Shown: positions 9,480-17,943, counted from the first letter of the stretch. The stretch is DNA of 64,000 nucleotides from Sanghuangporus weigelae (GCA_033182465.1 CP137323.1:1798001-1862000); one strand, 5' to 3'. A program made the numbers and translations. The notes: generated from the sequence alone by a model not told the origin.

Positions 9480-10561
9480 TTTCCCTGTTGCTCTTTACTT
9501 GCTAGGGATTTGCGAATGTTGTTTCGGTATTCTTCGTCATGCTTGCAAGTCCATCCTGCTGATTCGTCGCCTTTAGCCCATGCTACATGGTCGTAGTGGA
9601 CTGGCCTTCGGCAGTGTGGATCGGGACATGTTTCCTTGAAATCGATTGTTCGTGTTGTCATCGTCCTCCGTTTTACACCATTAGTCTTCTTCGGCCGCTT
9701 CGAGGAAGAACCCTTTTGCTTCCTTGGTGCCTTGCACTCCTTTGCGTAATGTCCTGACTTTTCACAGTTGTAGCATTTGCCTCCCTTCTTCGGCAAGCCT
9801 CGGAGTGCATCTACATCCATGGCGTCTGGATCTCGTTTCGTTGTTTGTACTGGTGGTCGGAAAGATGACTGTCCATTCGATTTGAATCTTGGGGTATATG
9901 TTTGACTACCCATGAGCCTTTGCCTGGCATCAGAGTTTGCTAGGTTGCTTGTCCATTCCATCCATGCATCGAGGTCGTTCTTCTCGAAAGCGTCGGGTTG
10001 TACAGATTCGACTCGTCGTTTGACCCACATGTCTAGTCCTTTGACATAGATGTACTTGAGCATCTGCTTATCCATCGTGTCTGGTGCTCGTGCTTTGAGT
10101 CGTCGGAACTCATCGTTGTACGCCCTAATGCTTGCTCCTTTCTGCTGGATGCATAGTAGTTGGAATAGGGCTTCCTGTTCTCCAATGATTGGATGTCCTG
10201 CTCGGATCCTCATCCAGTTCAGCATGTCCTTGAGTGATGCGAACATTCCATTTGTTGCAGCGATAATCGCAGGTACTGGTTTCAGTTTCCCATTGGCATC
10301 GAATGATGTTAGGGTATTCTTCTCTGCAAACCAATCGTAGCTGTCGCCTTCTAGTGCCGCAAATAGGCTCTTTGCGATCTCCTCCTCATCCTTGACTCCA
10401 TGCTGTGCCAGCTTCGAGATACATCGACTAATCCACAGATCAATATCTTCGCTTCGCTTGCCATAGTACTTCGGAAGCTTGATGCTGTGTTTAGAGAGTT
10501 GTGTCTGAAGAGTCTGTAGTTGCTGCTCCAGTGCTTGCACCTTCTGGTCGGTTGTCGACAT
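9473..10561 (-). CDS. gag: Gypsy gag: capsid with CCHC zinc knuckle
   Basis: 362 aa, ATG at 10561 with A at -3. An N-terminal coiled coil (residues 5-25) is followed by a Retrotrans_gag-type capsid (LPKYYGKRSEDIDLWISRC .. LFAALEGDSYDWF). Next comes a basic segment and a CCHC knuckle CYNCEKSGHYAKEC near residue 263, which binds RNA. A second Cys/His cluster (CPDPHCRRPVHYDH .. CKH) lies near residues 312-345. The ATG lies inside the end of the upstream 344-aa ORF (71-nt overlap, another frame), and a TAA in the gag frame 15 nt upstream rules out a longer gag. It ends right after the frameshift heptamer. Confidence 0.95.
   Translation of the reverse strand: MSTTDQKVQALEQQLQTLQTQLSKHSIKLPKYYGKRSEDIDLWISRCISKLAQHGVKDEEEIAKSLFAALEGDSYDWFAEKNTLTSFDANGKLKPVPAIIAATNGMFASLKDMLNWMRIRAGHPIIGEQEALFQLLCIQQKGASIRAYNDEFRRLKARAPDTMDKQMLKYIYVKGLDMWVKRRVESVQPDAFEKNDLDAWMEWTSNLANSDARQRLMGSQTYTPRFKSNGQSSFRPPVQTTKRDPDAMDVDALRGLPKKGGKCYNCEKSGHYAKECKAPRKQKGSSSKRPKKTNGVKRRTMTTRTIDFKETCPDPHCRRPVHYDHVAWAKGDESAGWTCKHDEEYRNNIRKSLASKEQQGKD
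9479..9485 (-). promoter_or_regulatory. -1 ribosomal frameshift heptamer G GGA AAA at the gag-pol junction
   Basis: Minus-strand GGGAAAA in the gag frame reads G GGA AAA, then GAT and the TAA stop. After slipping one base back the next codon is AGA in the pol frame, which stays open to the protease. This is the classical X XXY YYZ form, placed one codon before the gag stop. A possible 5-bp stem (CATCG/CGATG) starts about 12 nt downstream. Confidence 0.75.
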
Positions 10562-11525
10562 GATCGTAAGTGCTTATGGGCACTGCTGGTGGTGAATAGG
10601 ATGGTGGTGGTGGATTCTCTGGCGCTTGGGTTGCTACTGAACCACTTGCTGGTACTGCAGGTACTGTTGGTACTTGGATGATAACCGTTCGAGGTGGGGT
10701 TCTGAGTAAGAATGGCCTTCGTGATGCTTCTTCGTCTGAGGACACTGATTCGTCAGAACTCTGTTCCTGTTGGGCTCTCTCTCTTGGTAGAAAGTATTCC
10801 CAGCGTTGTGCTGCCTGAGCTACTTCTCGAATTCGTTGAGCGTGTTCGAGTATGTTCCTTGAGGTAGTTTCGGTTGTCTGTACCGATGTGAGTATAGCTG
10901 CGTAGGTGCGTTGACTCGACTCGATTGTTTGTCCTAGTTGGAGTAGGGCTTCTCGCAGGTTATGGATGTCCTGAACAATCCTTGGTTGATCTAGAGCTGT
11001 CCTGTTAAGCTCTCCGACTCTTGTCTCGATTGTCTGTAGTTGTTGTTCCTGAGCAGTAATCCTGTTTCGGATAGCGTTGAGCTCTCGGTCAAGTACTCCG
11101 TTTCCGTCTATGACCCGTTGATTGAGTGCCCCTGCTGCTCGATCCAATTCCAGAGTATATCTCTCTAGAGCTGCTACCTGTGCTCCAATTCTTCGAGTAG
11201 TTGTTTCGAGTGCTTCGAATCGATCTCCTACTGCTGTCGCGTATGCTCCGGTTGGTAGACTGTTTGACTGCCCCGTGTTTGCAGTTCGTTCTTCCAGTCT
11301 TTCAACCCTTTCTTGTAGCCTTCTGATCACTGGTGGATACAATATGCTGTGGTTCGTTGTCGCGTATAGTATGTCGTGATCGCTTTCCAGACTACGTAGC
11401 CTGTTGGTGATATGTTGAACTCGTTCGTCGAGGGATCTAGGTGTGAACCTCGTTTGATTATCGTTCGCCCGTTCGTTCGTTCGATGACCGTTACTTCTGT
11501 TGTTGGCGTTTCCTGATCGGTTCAT
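10491..11525 (-). CDS. 344-aa coiled-coil ORF, first ATG of the gypsy RNA, with a PPSY motif
   Basis: ATG at 11525, in a poor start context (T at -3, A at +4). Residues 1-30 are Asn/Arg-rich; residues about 30-240 are heptad-rich coiled coil (SLDERVQHITNRLRSLE, RLQERVERLEERT, LREALLQLGQTIE); then come an acidic Ser patch (SSDESVSSDEE) and a Pro-rich tail containing PPPPSYSPP. PPxY motifs bind WW-domain ubiquitin ligases and serve as late-budding motifs in retroviral Gag; whether this one does is inference. The only Met is the initiator, and no ATG occurs in any minus-strand frame between 11525 and the gag ATG. The ORF overlaps gag by 71 nt. I recognise no named family; it may be a structural partner of Gag. 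Confidence 0.8.
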   Translation of the reverse strand: MNRSGNANNRSNGHRTNERANDNQTRFTPRSLDERVQHITNRLRSLESDHDILYATTNHSILYPPVIRRLQERVERLEERTANTGQSNSLPTGAYATAVGDRFEALETTTRRIGAQVAALERYTLELDRAAGALNQRVIDGNGVLDRELNAIRNRITAQEQQLQTIETRVGELNRTALDQPRIVQDIHNLREALLQLGQTIESSQRTYAAILTSVQTTETTSRNILEHAQRIREVAQAAQRWEYFLPRERAQQEQSSDESVSSDEEASRRPFLLRTPPRTVIIQVPTVPAVPASGSVATQAPENPPPPSYSPPAVPISTYDHVDNRPEGASTGAATTDSSDTTL

Positions 11526-12195
11526 GAACTTCGTTTCTCGCCTGATGCTTCAGGGTTATTGTTCCTTGGTGCTGTTAACCAAGTAGTTCCTTTCTCGTCG
11601 AATGTAGCAATAGTGGAAGGGACTGCTGCTACTTTCGTGGTTGTTGTTTGCGTGCTCCCAACTGCAGGGCTACCAGATGCCTTTGCTATTAGGTACACTT
11701 CGTCGTTGTAGGGGTTATGATAGTAGATATGTGATTTAAGTGAATCGGGTTTGTCGTTCTCCAGGATGTGCACTTGTCCTGAGGATTCGATATGGGTACT
11801 AGTCTCGAAACTAGTGATGTCGATAGGGACTTGAGGTCGACGGTCCTCGCCTCGATAAAACACTAGCCAAGAACCTTGCCCGTGAGAGGTGGTGGTAAAA
11901 CTAGCGAGTGATCTTTCGATCCAATGTTAGGGAGTAGGCCCGGGGTTACACCGGTTTGATCCTTTTGCCTAAGCAGCGGTGTGTTGTGCAGAGGTGATCT
12001 TATCTACCCACGTCTGGCTGTACCACGCGGTCCCTTACTAGCCTTCCTAGTCGCGGTCCGAGTTATGGATGCTTTCAGATACGAGGTAATAGTAAAGCAG
12101 ATTGGGATTTCCAAGAGGCGTGATAGTACAAAGCACACAGTAATAGCTCGCTGTAGGGCAAGCTTTACACCAGTGTGTTAAGAGGATCGAAAGAT
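11526..12195 (-). promoter_or_regulatory. ATG-free 670-nt leader of the gypsy genomic RNA
   Basis: From the predicted start (12195) to the first ATG (11525) the minus strand has no ATG in any frame, while ATGs reappear just upstream of the start (12244-12246). It covers R, U5, the primer site and an open 113-aa frame (11522-11863) that has no ATG and whose stop overlaps the next ATG as ATGA. I read the leader as untranslated. Confidence 0.65.
11911..11922 (-). other. Primer-binding site complementary to the element's own RNA 5' end
   Basis: Minus-strand GGATCGAAAGAT lies two bases after the 5' LTR end. It does not match a typical tRNA 3' end, but it is perfectly complementary over 12 nt to ATCTTTCGATCC at 12195-12184 in the same LTR, where transcription should start. 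This is the arrangement of self-priming elements such as Tf1. Confidence 0.65.
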
Positions 12196-12229
12196 GGGGA
12201 AATGAGGGCCTAATCCTACAACTATTTAT
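12184..12229 (-). promoter_or_regulatory. Gypsy promoter: TATA box and start site on the self-primer
   Basis: Minus-strand ATAAATA at 12229-12223 lies 33 nt before ATCTTTCGATCC (12195-12184). The spacing is that of a TATA box and its start site, and the start coincides with the 12-mer complementary to the primer-binding site and with the upstream end of the ATG-free run. The same sequence is in the other LTR at 1406-1451. Confidence 0.6.
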
Positions 12230-12444
12230 GCTCCCAGATATTCCATTTTCCGTCCTATTTCTTACTCATCCTGTCTCCACTTTACTCCACTTTCCTCCAC
12301 CATTACATCTGTTCCTTTGTCATCCTGCTGCGCTTCGCTCCACTTTGCTCCAATCTTTGTAAGGTCGTCTCCACTATGACAGAATTCTTTGGAGTTGCTG
12401 ACTGAGACAATAGAGGTGGTGCTCCGATATGGAATGCTCCACTG

Positions 12445-13086
12445 TCAGTACTCCATAACGATGTCATTGCCGTCATTGAGTGGCATCTTTGCTCTTGGAG
12501 CGATGTAGGCTGCTCGGTATGTGATTCTTCGGAATTCATCTCGAGGTCCAGCGAGGGTAAGCATAACTCGCACGTCAGTGTTAAGGTGTCGGGTCGGTGT
12601 AGAGTATGGTCCAAGGCATATCATGAACTGCATAAGCTCTGCTGGTGGGTTCTGCTGGGTTCTGGTGACTAGCCATGCTTTGCCTTCGTATCGTATATCT
12701 CGAATGTAGCGCCATATCCTTCGTTGTATAAGGAGTTGTAATTGCTTGGTTTCCAGGTTCGCATCTCTCGGTAAATAAAGGTTTGCCTGTATCGTAGATG
12801 CTGGACATGGTGTGTGCAACTCCGGTCTATACCATCCAATCATTCTCCAAGTTATCGGGTTCGCAGTTCGAGGGGTCCGAGTTGTGATCGTGAGTTCCTC
12901 TCGTTTCTTGGGTACTATTGGGCTTGGTGGATTGGAATGCATTGTATCCTGAAGGTGTCGCTCGGTTTCGATGTGACAGTCACGCGTACCAACCGTTGCC
13001 GTGCATACTAAGTAGTATACTTCATAAAGGACCATGTAAACTCGTGCACAGACTTGACAGTGCTGAAATGCCAGTGAGGTCTCCAT
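12445..13086 (-). CDS. 213-aa U3 ORF, copy in the 5' LTR
   Basis: Exact copy of 1667-2308. It lies upstream of the predicted start in this LTR, so this copy would not be in the genomic RNA unless another promoter is used. Its content is described under the 3' LTR copy. Confidence 0.4.
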   Translation of the reverse strand: METSLAFQHCQVCARVYMVLYEVYYLVCTATVGTRDCHIETERHLQDTMHSNPPSPIVPKKREELTITTRTPRTANPITWRMIGWYRPELHTPCPASTIQANLYLPRDANLETKQLQLLIQRRIWRYIRDIRYEGKAWLVTRTQQNPPAELMQFMICLGPYSTPTRHLNTDVRVMLTLAGPRDEFRRITYRAAYIAPRAKMPLNDGNDIVMEY

Positions 13087-13436
13087 AAACCTTATTAGCC
13101 TTTAGCCTTTTAGCGTTTAGGCTTTAGTAGTTGTGCTTCTGGACTTCTAAGAAGTTTGATCGCTTCTTTTGATCGAGGTCGCTCTGGTTGCTTGGTCGGC
13201 GGCGTTAGAGTGGTAGTCCGCGGTAATAGGCGGTCGGCGGTGTTAGCTGTTAACGGGATTACGTATCCGCTTCGGTGCTTCTAGCGCTCGGGTGGTAACG
13301 GGTTACTGTTGCCTAGGCCGCTCGATTGCTTGGGCCTTTGATAGCTGGCTTGGTTACCGGTCGCGTTTGGAAAGCTGATCGTGTAGATCTGTTGATCGTG
13401 TCGATCCTGATGCGAGTTTTTGAGCGGATCCTTTCA

Positions 13437-13911
13437 CCGTGGTTCGAACGTCGAACCTCGTTTTCAGGTGGTTTATAAATAGGATAACGCGGTTGATACC
13501 GATCATGTTCGAAAGAATTGAATCAGGTACTTTCGATTGGAACACGGAGATGAGTTGGTTGTTCGTGGTCTGGCCATCGGTGTCATTAGCGGGCGGGCTC
13601 GAAACGAGATGATCTTCGAGTCCTAGTGCAAGCATGGTTGCTTCGACGCGAATAAGCCACATTTTGAAATTCGATCCGTTGTGCTGAAGTTTCTCGACGC
13701 CATCAAAGGCCTTAAACAGGTCCCTGAGGTCTAAGCCAGCGATATGAAAAACTCGAGTAGCCATTGATGAAGATGATGAGCTAGATGGACTTGAAGGACT
13801 TGGAGGTGGTGTATGTGGACTTTGGGATGAAGTTCGAGGTGCACTTATATGCGTTGGGTGTGAACTAGCTCTAGTTTGCTCACTATTATTTATCATTTTC
13901 ATTTTCTTCAT
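13437..13911 (-). CDS. Copia gag fragment, C-terminus lost
   Basis: ATG at 13911; an in-frame ATG follows a Ser/Pro-rich leader of about 49 residues. The core (FDGVEKLQHNGSNFKMWLIR, ATMLALGLEDHL) has the F.G.NF..W...ME-type start of copia Gag (UBN2/DUF4219-like), followed by a helical segment (SVFQSKVPDSILSNM). The last copia residues are RFDVRTT at 13437; the longer open frame beyond that is LTR. The zinc knuckle is missing. The ATG lies 26 nt inside the end of the preceding ORF. Confidence 0.7.
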
Positions 13912-14392
13912 CTTCTTGTTCCGTTCGGGGTTCCCGAGTTTGCGTTGATTCCGTGTCCTGAGGTATTATCTCCATTTCTTGTGGCAAATTTGTTAATGTA
14001 GTACCCGAAGGTCCGCTCACAGGTTGTCTAGGTAATTCTTGTCTTATTACTTCGCGATAAGTTTCTTCATCGTCTGAATGTGGTACATGTTCATAAAGGT
14101 ATCTATTTCTTAATTCTGTAACGGCAATTGTATTCATTTTTATATTTCTCACGATACGTAATGGCCGTTGTTCATAGAAACGCAGAGGAGCATAATGGTA
14201 AAATTTCGAGCATGACATTGAGTATTCTATTCGTCGTCTCTGTGTGCTATACCTCGTTGTAACCTGTGTCGCTGCATCTCTCTTTCCAGCCACCTGCGCC
14301 CAGTCTGATCGGTTGTGAGGATATTGAGCAGCCGGACTTTTGCCAGTCGTTCGGTATGTAGGACGCGCGGGTCGAGTTTGAATTTCGTCCAT
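13886..14392 (-). CDS. 168-aa ORF of the copia fragment, unknown
   Basis: Open, ATG-started and hydrophilic, with a basic N-terminal half (RPARPTYRTTGKSP) and a Glu/Asp/Pro-rich C-terminus (EQEDEENENDK). It overlaps the gag ORF by 26 nt and the preceding 111-aa ORF by 166 nt, each in a different frame. It could be translated as a leader ORF, or be one exon of a spliced gag; no function recognised. Confidence 0.35.
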   Translation of the reverse strand: MDEIQTRPARPTYRTTGKSPAAQYPHNRSDWAQVAGKRDAATQVTTRYSTQRRRIEYSMSCSKFYHYAPLRFYEQRPLRIVRNIKMNTIAVTELRNRYLYEHVPHSDDEETYREVIRQELPRQPVSGPSGTTLTNLPQEMEIIPQDTESTQTREPRTEQEDEENENDK

Positions 14393-14562
14393 GTTGTTAC
14401 GATTTCGACGCGCGTTGGACTATGTTTGATAACGTCGGTGTCGAAGATATTGTAGTCGTATTTCCAAAAATCGACAAACTTGTATGTTCTGGTGTATACG
14501 TGCGTCGTATCGACGAACGTCAAATCCGAATATCTTTTGTTCGCAGGGTTATCAAGGCTCAT
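14227..14562 (-). CDS. 111-aa ORF starting in the copia primer site, unknown
   Basis: The ATG is part of the primer-binding sequence itself. The product is rich in aromatic and Thr residues (VYTRTYKFVDFWKYDYN) and has a basic end. It is the first ATG after the 125-bp LTR. I recognise no domain; coding is uncertain. Confidence 0.35.
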   Translation of the reverse strand: MSLDNPANKRYSDLTFVDTTHVYTRTYKFVDFWKYDYNIFDTDVIKHSPTRVEIVTTWTKFKLDPRVLHTERLAKVRLLNILTTDQTGRRWLEREMQRHRLQRGIAHRDDE

Positions 14563-14570
14563 AACCTTTT
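14556..14570 (-). other. Copia primer-binding site for an initiator-Met half tRNA
   Basis: Minus-strand GGTTATGAGCC, a few bases after the LTR end, is the complement of the anticodon stem-loop of initiator tRNA-Met (GGCTCATAACC). Priming from that internal half-tRNA site is known for copia and several fungal Ty1/copia elements. Confidence 0.75.
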
Positions 14571-14574
14571 AAGA

Positions 14575-14699
14575 TGTTGAGCTCACGGTGCCTTCAGTAT
14601 GAGGGCATACGTACGGTAACGAGAGAACGTTCGTTCTTATTATACACTGACCTTCCAGAGGTCTTATATACTACTGATACAGCACGTGCTAATGTTACA
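14575..14699 (-). repeat. Short copia LTR, 125 bp
   Basis: Minus strand starts TGTAACATT and ends CTCAACA, giving TG...CA ends, and contains a TATATAAG box at about 14672-14665. No second copy is in the window, so the outer boundary rests on end motifs and on the position of the primer site. Confidence 0.6.
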
Positions 14700-17600
14700 T
14701 AATACGATTATATTCTAATAGATATATTGCTTTCTGCTTTCGACTATTCGTGACAGTTATCAGGCAAGATCCATATTCCATGAACAAACAACTAACTTCG
14801 ATAAGTAATCGCACATTTTTCGTTATTATTGCTTGAAATTTGCATGACAAGACCCCTGTATTTGCTTGTATAGCCTCGTTCTTCAAGGTAATCCAGCATG
14901 AGGAATTAGGGTACGGAACATTGTCGGTCGATCCGTTTTATGTTATCCTCTACAAATCTCAAGAAAACAAAGACAGTATAGACGCAACCTAGAACAGATC
15001 GCACAACCAGGACGGGCAAGCATGTAGGATCAATAAATTGCTGCGAAAGAAAGAGAGAAGAAAATCAGCTTGTCCAGTGTATCAGCAAGATGAGATGAGA
15101 TCAAAGTTTGGGCTCGATCTGTGCACGTGATGGGCTTTTCACCCGACGTCCACGTCAGGATCGCACCCAGAGGCGTAGTTGCCGTGGAACTTCACGTACG
15201 TTTGTGTGTTCGTGTCATGCGAAAGCATCGTCGAAAGTAAGGCAGTAACTGAGGGAGAAACCCAGAGTTGCCCTCTAGACAAGATTGCCGTGCGTTTGTC
15301 ATTAGCAAGAATGGGAAACCATTTGACTGATTCTACTGGTTAGCACTTTAGAATACCGCGATCTGTCGCTGAAACCTCGGATACGGCAAGCATCTCTGAA
15401 GATTTAGCTACTGTGTGTCAAAGCCATCGTCGGAGCTTTCATTGTGCCGGGAAAACTGTTGCGAATTTCGGTAGGCAAGTTGTCTTGTCCGAAAAGAATC
15501 AGTGATACGATTAACTCTAGATTCGGCTCGGAGCTGCGATGCCCTTACTAGTAAGGTTACTTCCATGATCTTGAAGGTAAGTTCGCATATTCTCAGGTAA
15601 CATGATACTGGGACACAGTATTTCTTGCAGATCTACTTCGGTGTCTTCTGAGTCATTTGTGGTACTTGCGGCAGTCATCTAAACTAGAACTACTGACTGT
15701 TCCTGCATCAAGATGTAATTAGCTAATCGAATTGGTGGATCCCGGTCACCAGAAGTTTCCCTCGGGCGTATCAGTTGCTACATTGCCTCAACACAGCCCA
15801 AATAACCAAACGTATCCTCGGCGTGGGCTAGTATTCTTGCAATTCGAAATTTCTATGAATCACTGCCGTCGAGAAGTAACGTCGTAGATAGTCCAAGAGG
15901 ACACAATTAATATCACAACCGTTGGAGAATCGATGGCCAGAAAACTGGAGGACTCCACTTAGAGGATTCCCTTAAAATCTTCTTACGGATTTTTCTCCTC
16001 TGAAGCGAAATACAGGTTCATCATGTTACAGGCGCCTGGTCACATTGTTTCAGTAAGTTTTCGTAGCTTCTCGTGAATACGCTTGGAGAAAGTCACTCAC
16101 GGTAAGAACAGAAGCCCCTAAAATTCATCCTCGATTGGGGCTCATCAACCTAAGAAGCATTCACTCGGCTAGCCCGTGGAAACTTCAAGGTACTGCAACG
16201 TATGAGAAGGTTGTATAGACGGTGATTGCATCTCACTTTGTTAATCTCTTTTTATGGAAAACATGGCCATCCGGCAAATCCTTTGCGCAGGTTTTGGCCT
16301 TCTTTTAATATTAACGGATTTTCTTCCTCTCACCCTTCGTCTCCGCATTGCGGTCGCCTAGTCAACATACCATATCTTTCGATTCCATTTTAGCAACGAG
16401 CCCAATTTTTAGTCAGCTGAACTATTATCTGAGCAATCGACATCTTGGCCGCGGACAGATCAAGAAAGATTTTCTCTGTCGGACCGCGGCACGATCTTTC
16501 GCCTTTCTAGTGTTTGAGTCGCCATTATCCATCTGAAGTTAGTAGCTAGAAAAGCTGATGCGACGAGAACCACATCAAACCAAGACGAAAGGAGCATTGG
16601 AAACTCCGGGAGACGGCTACGCTGTTCAGTGATGAAGGCGTCGTTTAGTTGAGAAGTCGTACTCCGCCACAGGAACAAGGATCATAGGCTTTGATCCAAA
16701 GCAAGAGTATCATTTGTTCATACGTCTCCACGACTCGAGGATATCAGAGTCAACGAGGAGACTCATCCTAGATGTCGTTCGTCTCTATGGTGTAAGATGT
16801 GTGCAGCCATTTCAATCTCGATCTCGTCAGGAGCACGCGAGCCCATGAAATTGTGAAATTGCTTATTGGTAAGTATCTAAGTATGGCGGTTCGGCACCCG
16901 AAGGAATATGCAAGGCCTATGGCCGCTCGTCTGTGGCGTACTCGCTTGCCACTCGCTGTCCGAAACTCTGGTTCGAGTCGTCCCACAAGAAATTTTGTCG
17001 TCGGTAGATGGTCAGAAAGAACGACTGTGAGTCATGTGGATGGTGCATTGCATCAAGAGGCGGAGAGTGTCAACGTCTTTCTCGGCACGTTCATTGATCA
17101 TCATGCTCCATCTGGTGAGTATCTGCCAGTTCGCCTCTTCTTCAAAGCTTCGGAAACGCAAGGCGCTCAGCTATGGCAAAGAAGCTCCAAATTTATTTTC
17201 CAACTAGTCATGATCATCTGCAGACTGTCCGGACTTCCCTTAGAAACGAGTTAGATACGCAGGTAGAGAGCTTCTCACGGATTGGCTTCTGAGTTCTGGC
17301 TTTATCGGCTTGACCTGGGAACGTCGTCTTCATTGGGCTCTTGCCTCGATACGCCCTAGCAACCGCGGTGAGAATTCAATTACTCGGTGCGCGAAGGCTG
17401 ACGAACATCTCTCGTGATGAGCCTAGATTTGGGCTGACCGTAGAAAAATACTGTGCTAGCATGCGGGTCTGACTCAAAGTAGTGCATAGCTGATCCACAG
17501 GACCCACTCACAGCTCTTTTCTAGCCACTTTTAACTTTCTGATTTAATTTACTAGCGCCGGACTTGACCAATTTGCGTACATCTTGCCTATTCCAAACAG

Positions 17601-17943
17601 AAGCAAGGCGGGAACAACGGAATCAGAAGGATTTGGTCCGTTGCCAATAGCGGCTAATTGAGGTGAATGGACCACTCATCGAATTCGAGAAAGATGCGCC
17701 AATTGGGTCATTGCCGTACCCGTCACTGTGGTACTCCACTAGATGATGGTTCTTGCATCAAGCCACTGCTTAGCAGTCAGAGAATGTAGAGCACTTCTTA
17801 TCGCAACTGGGAAGCATATATAGAGCCCGGGGGTGCAGAAACTCGAGGTCTGCAACCCCGTCTTGCCTACAAGCTTCTGAACCTCCGCTGTTTGTCGCTG
17901 TCCTTCTCGTCTTTCCCAGCTTCGGTCTCCACGCAACTCGCGT
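14700..17943. other. 3.2-kb stretch with no supported gene
   Basis: Only short frames occur. The longest (16799-17254 +, 151 aa) has no domain, no splice-linked neighbour and a composition like random sequence. No TIRs, LTRs or tRNA folds were found by eye. A TATATAG sequence at about 17817-17823 could serve the Yippee gene downstream. Confidence 0.5.

Larger units (their letters stand above)
1147..13436 (-). mobile_element. Complete Ty3/gypsy (chromodomain-type) LTR retrotransposon, 12,290 bp
   Basis: Two direct repeats of 1,512 bp with TG...CA ends bound the element (1147-2658 and 11925-13436, constant offset 10,778). I saw no base difference between them on reading through, and all ORFs inside them translate identically, so the insertion looks recent. 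The element reads on the minus strand: 5' LTR at right, primer site 11911-11922, coiled-coil ORF, gag, pol in the -1 frame (protease, reverse transcriptase, RNase H, integrase, chromodomain), an extra 358-aa ORF, polypurine tract, 3' LTR at left. Two ORFs beyond gag-pol, a U3 ORF and an opposite-strand spliced gene make it much larger than a standard gypsy element. The flanks (left ATATG, right CCGTG) show no target-site duplication. All major frames are open, so it may still be active. Confidence 0.95.
11925..13436 (-). repeat. 5' LTR of the gypsy element
   Basis: Identical, as far as I can read, to 1147-2658. It carries the promoter that drives the element on the minus strand. U3 is 13436 to about 12196 and R plus U5 is 12195-11925. 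The right edge (TGAAAGG at 13436) cuts into copia gag. Confidence 0.95.
13437..14699 (-). mobile_element. Ty1/copia 5' fragment: LTR, primer site and gag region, cut by the gypsy LTR
   Basis: Minus strand: a 125-bp LTR (14699-14575), primer site, three partly overlapping ORFs and the start of a copia gag, which is interrupted at 13437. No protease, integrase or reverse transcriptase remains. The copia pol at 1-1146 runs on the opposite strand, so the two are not the halves of one simply interrupted copy. Confidence 0.75.

Noticed and set aside
11522-11863. 113-aa open frame on the minus strand just before the coiled-coil ORF, overlapping it as ATGA
   Set aside because: It has no ATG (starts only at GTG), contains no Met at all, and lies in the ATG-free leader. 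The ATGA overlap is better explained as chance in an untranslated leader than as coupled translation.
11905-11924. Conventional tRNA primer site after the gypsy 5' LTR
   Set aside because: A TGG follows the LTR, but the following bases resemble a T-arm rather than an acceptor end of a tRNA, while a perfect 12-nt match to the element's own 5' RNA end exists.
16940-16990. tRNA-like GGTTCGAGTC sequence
   Set aside because: No acceptor stem, anticodon arm or internal promoter pattern could be folded around it.
16799-17254. 151-aa plus-strand frame
   Set aside because: No recognisable sequence, no splice partners, random-like composition.
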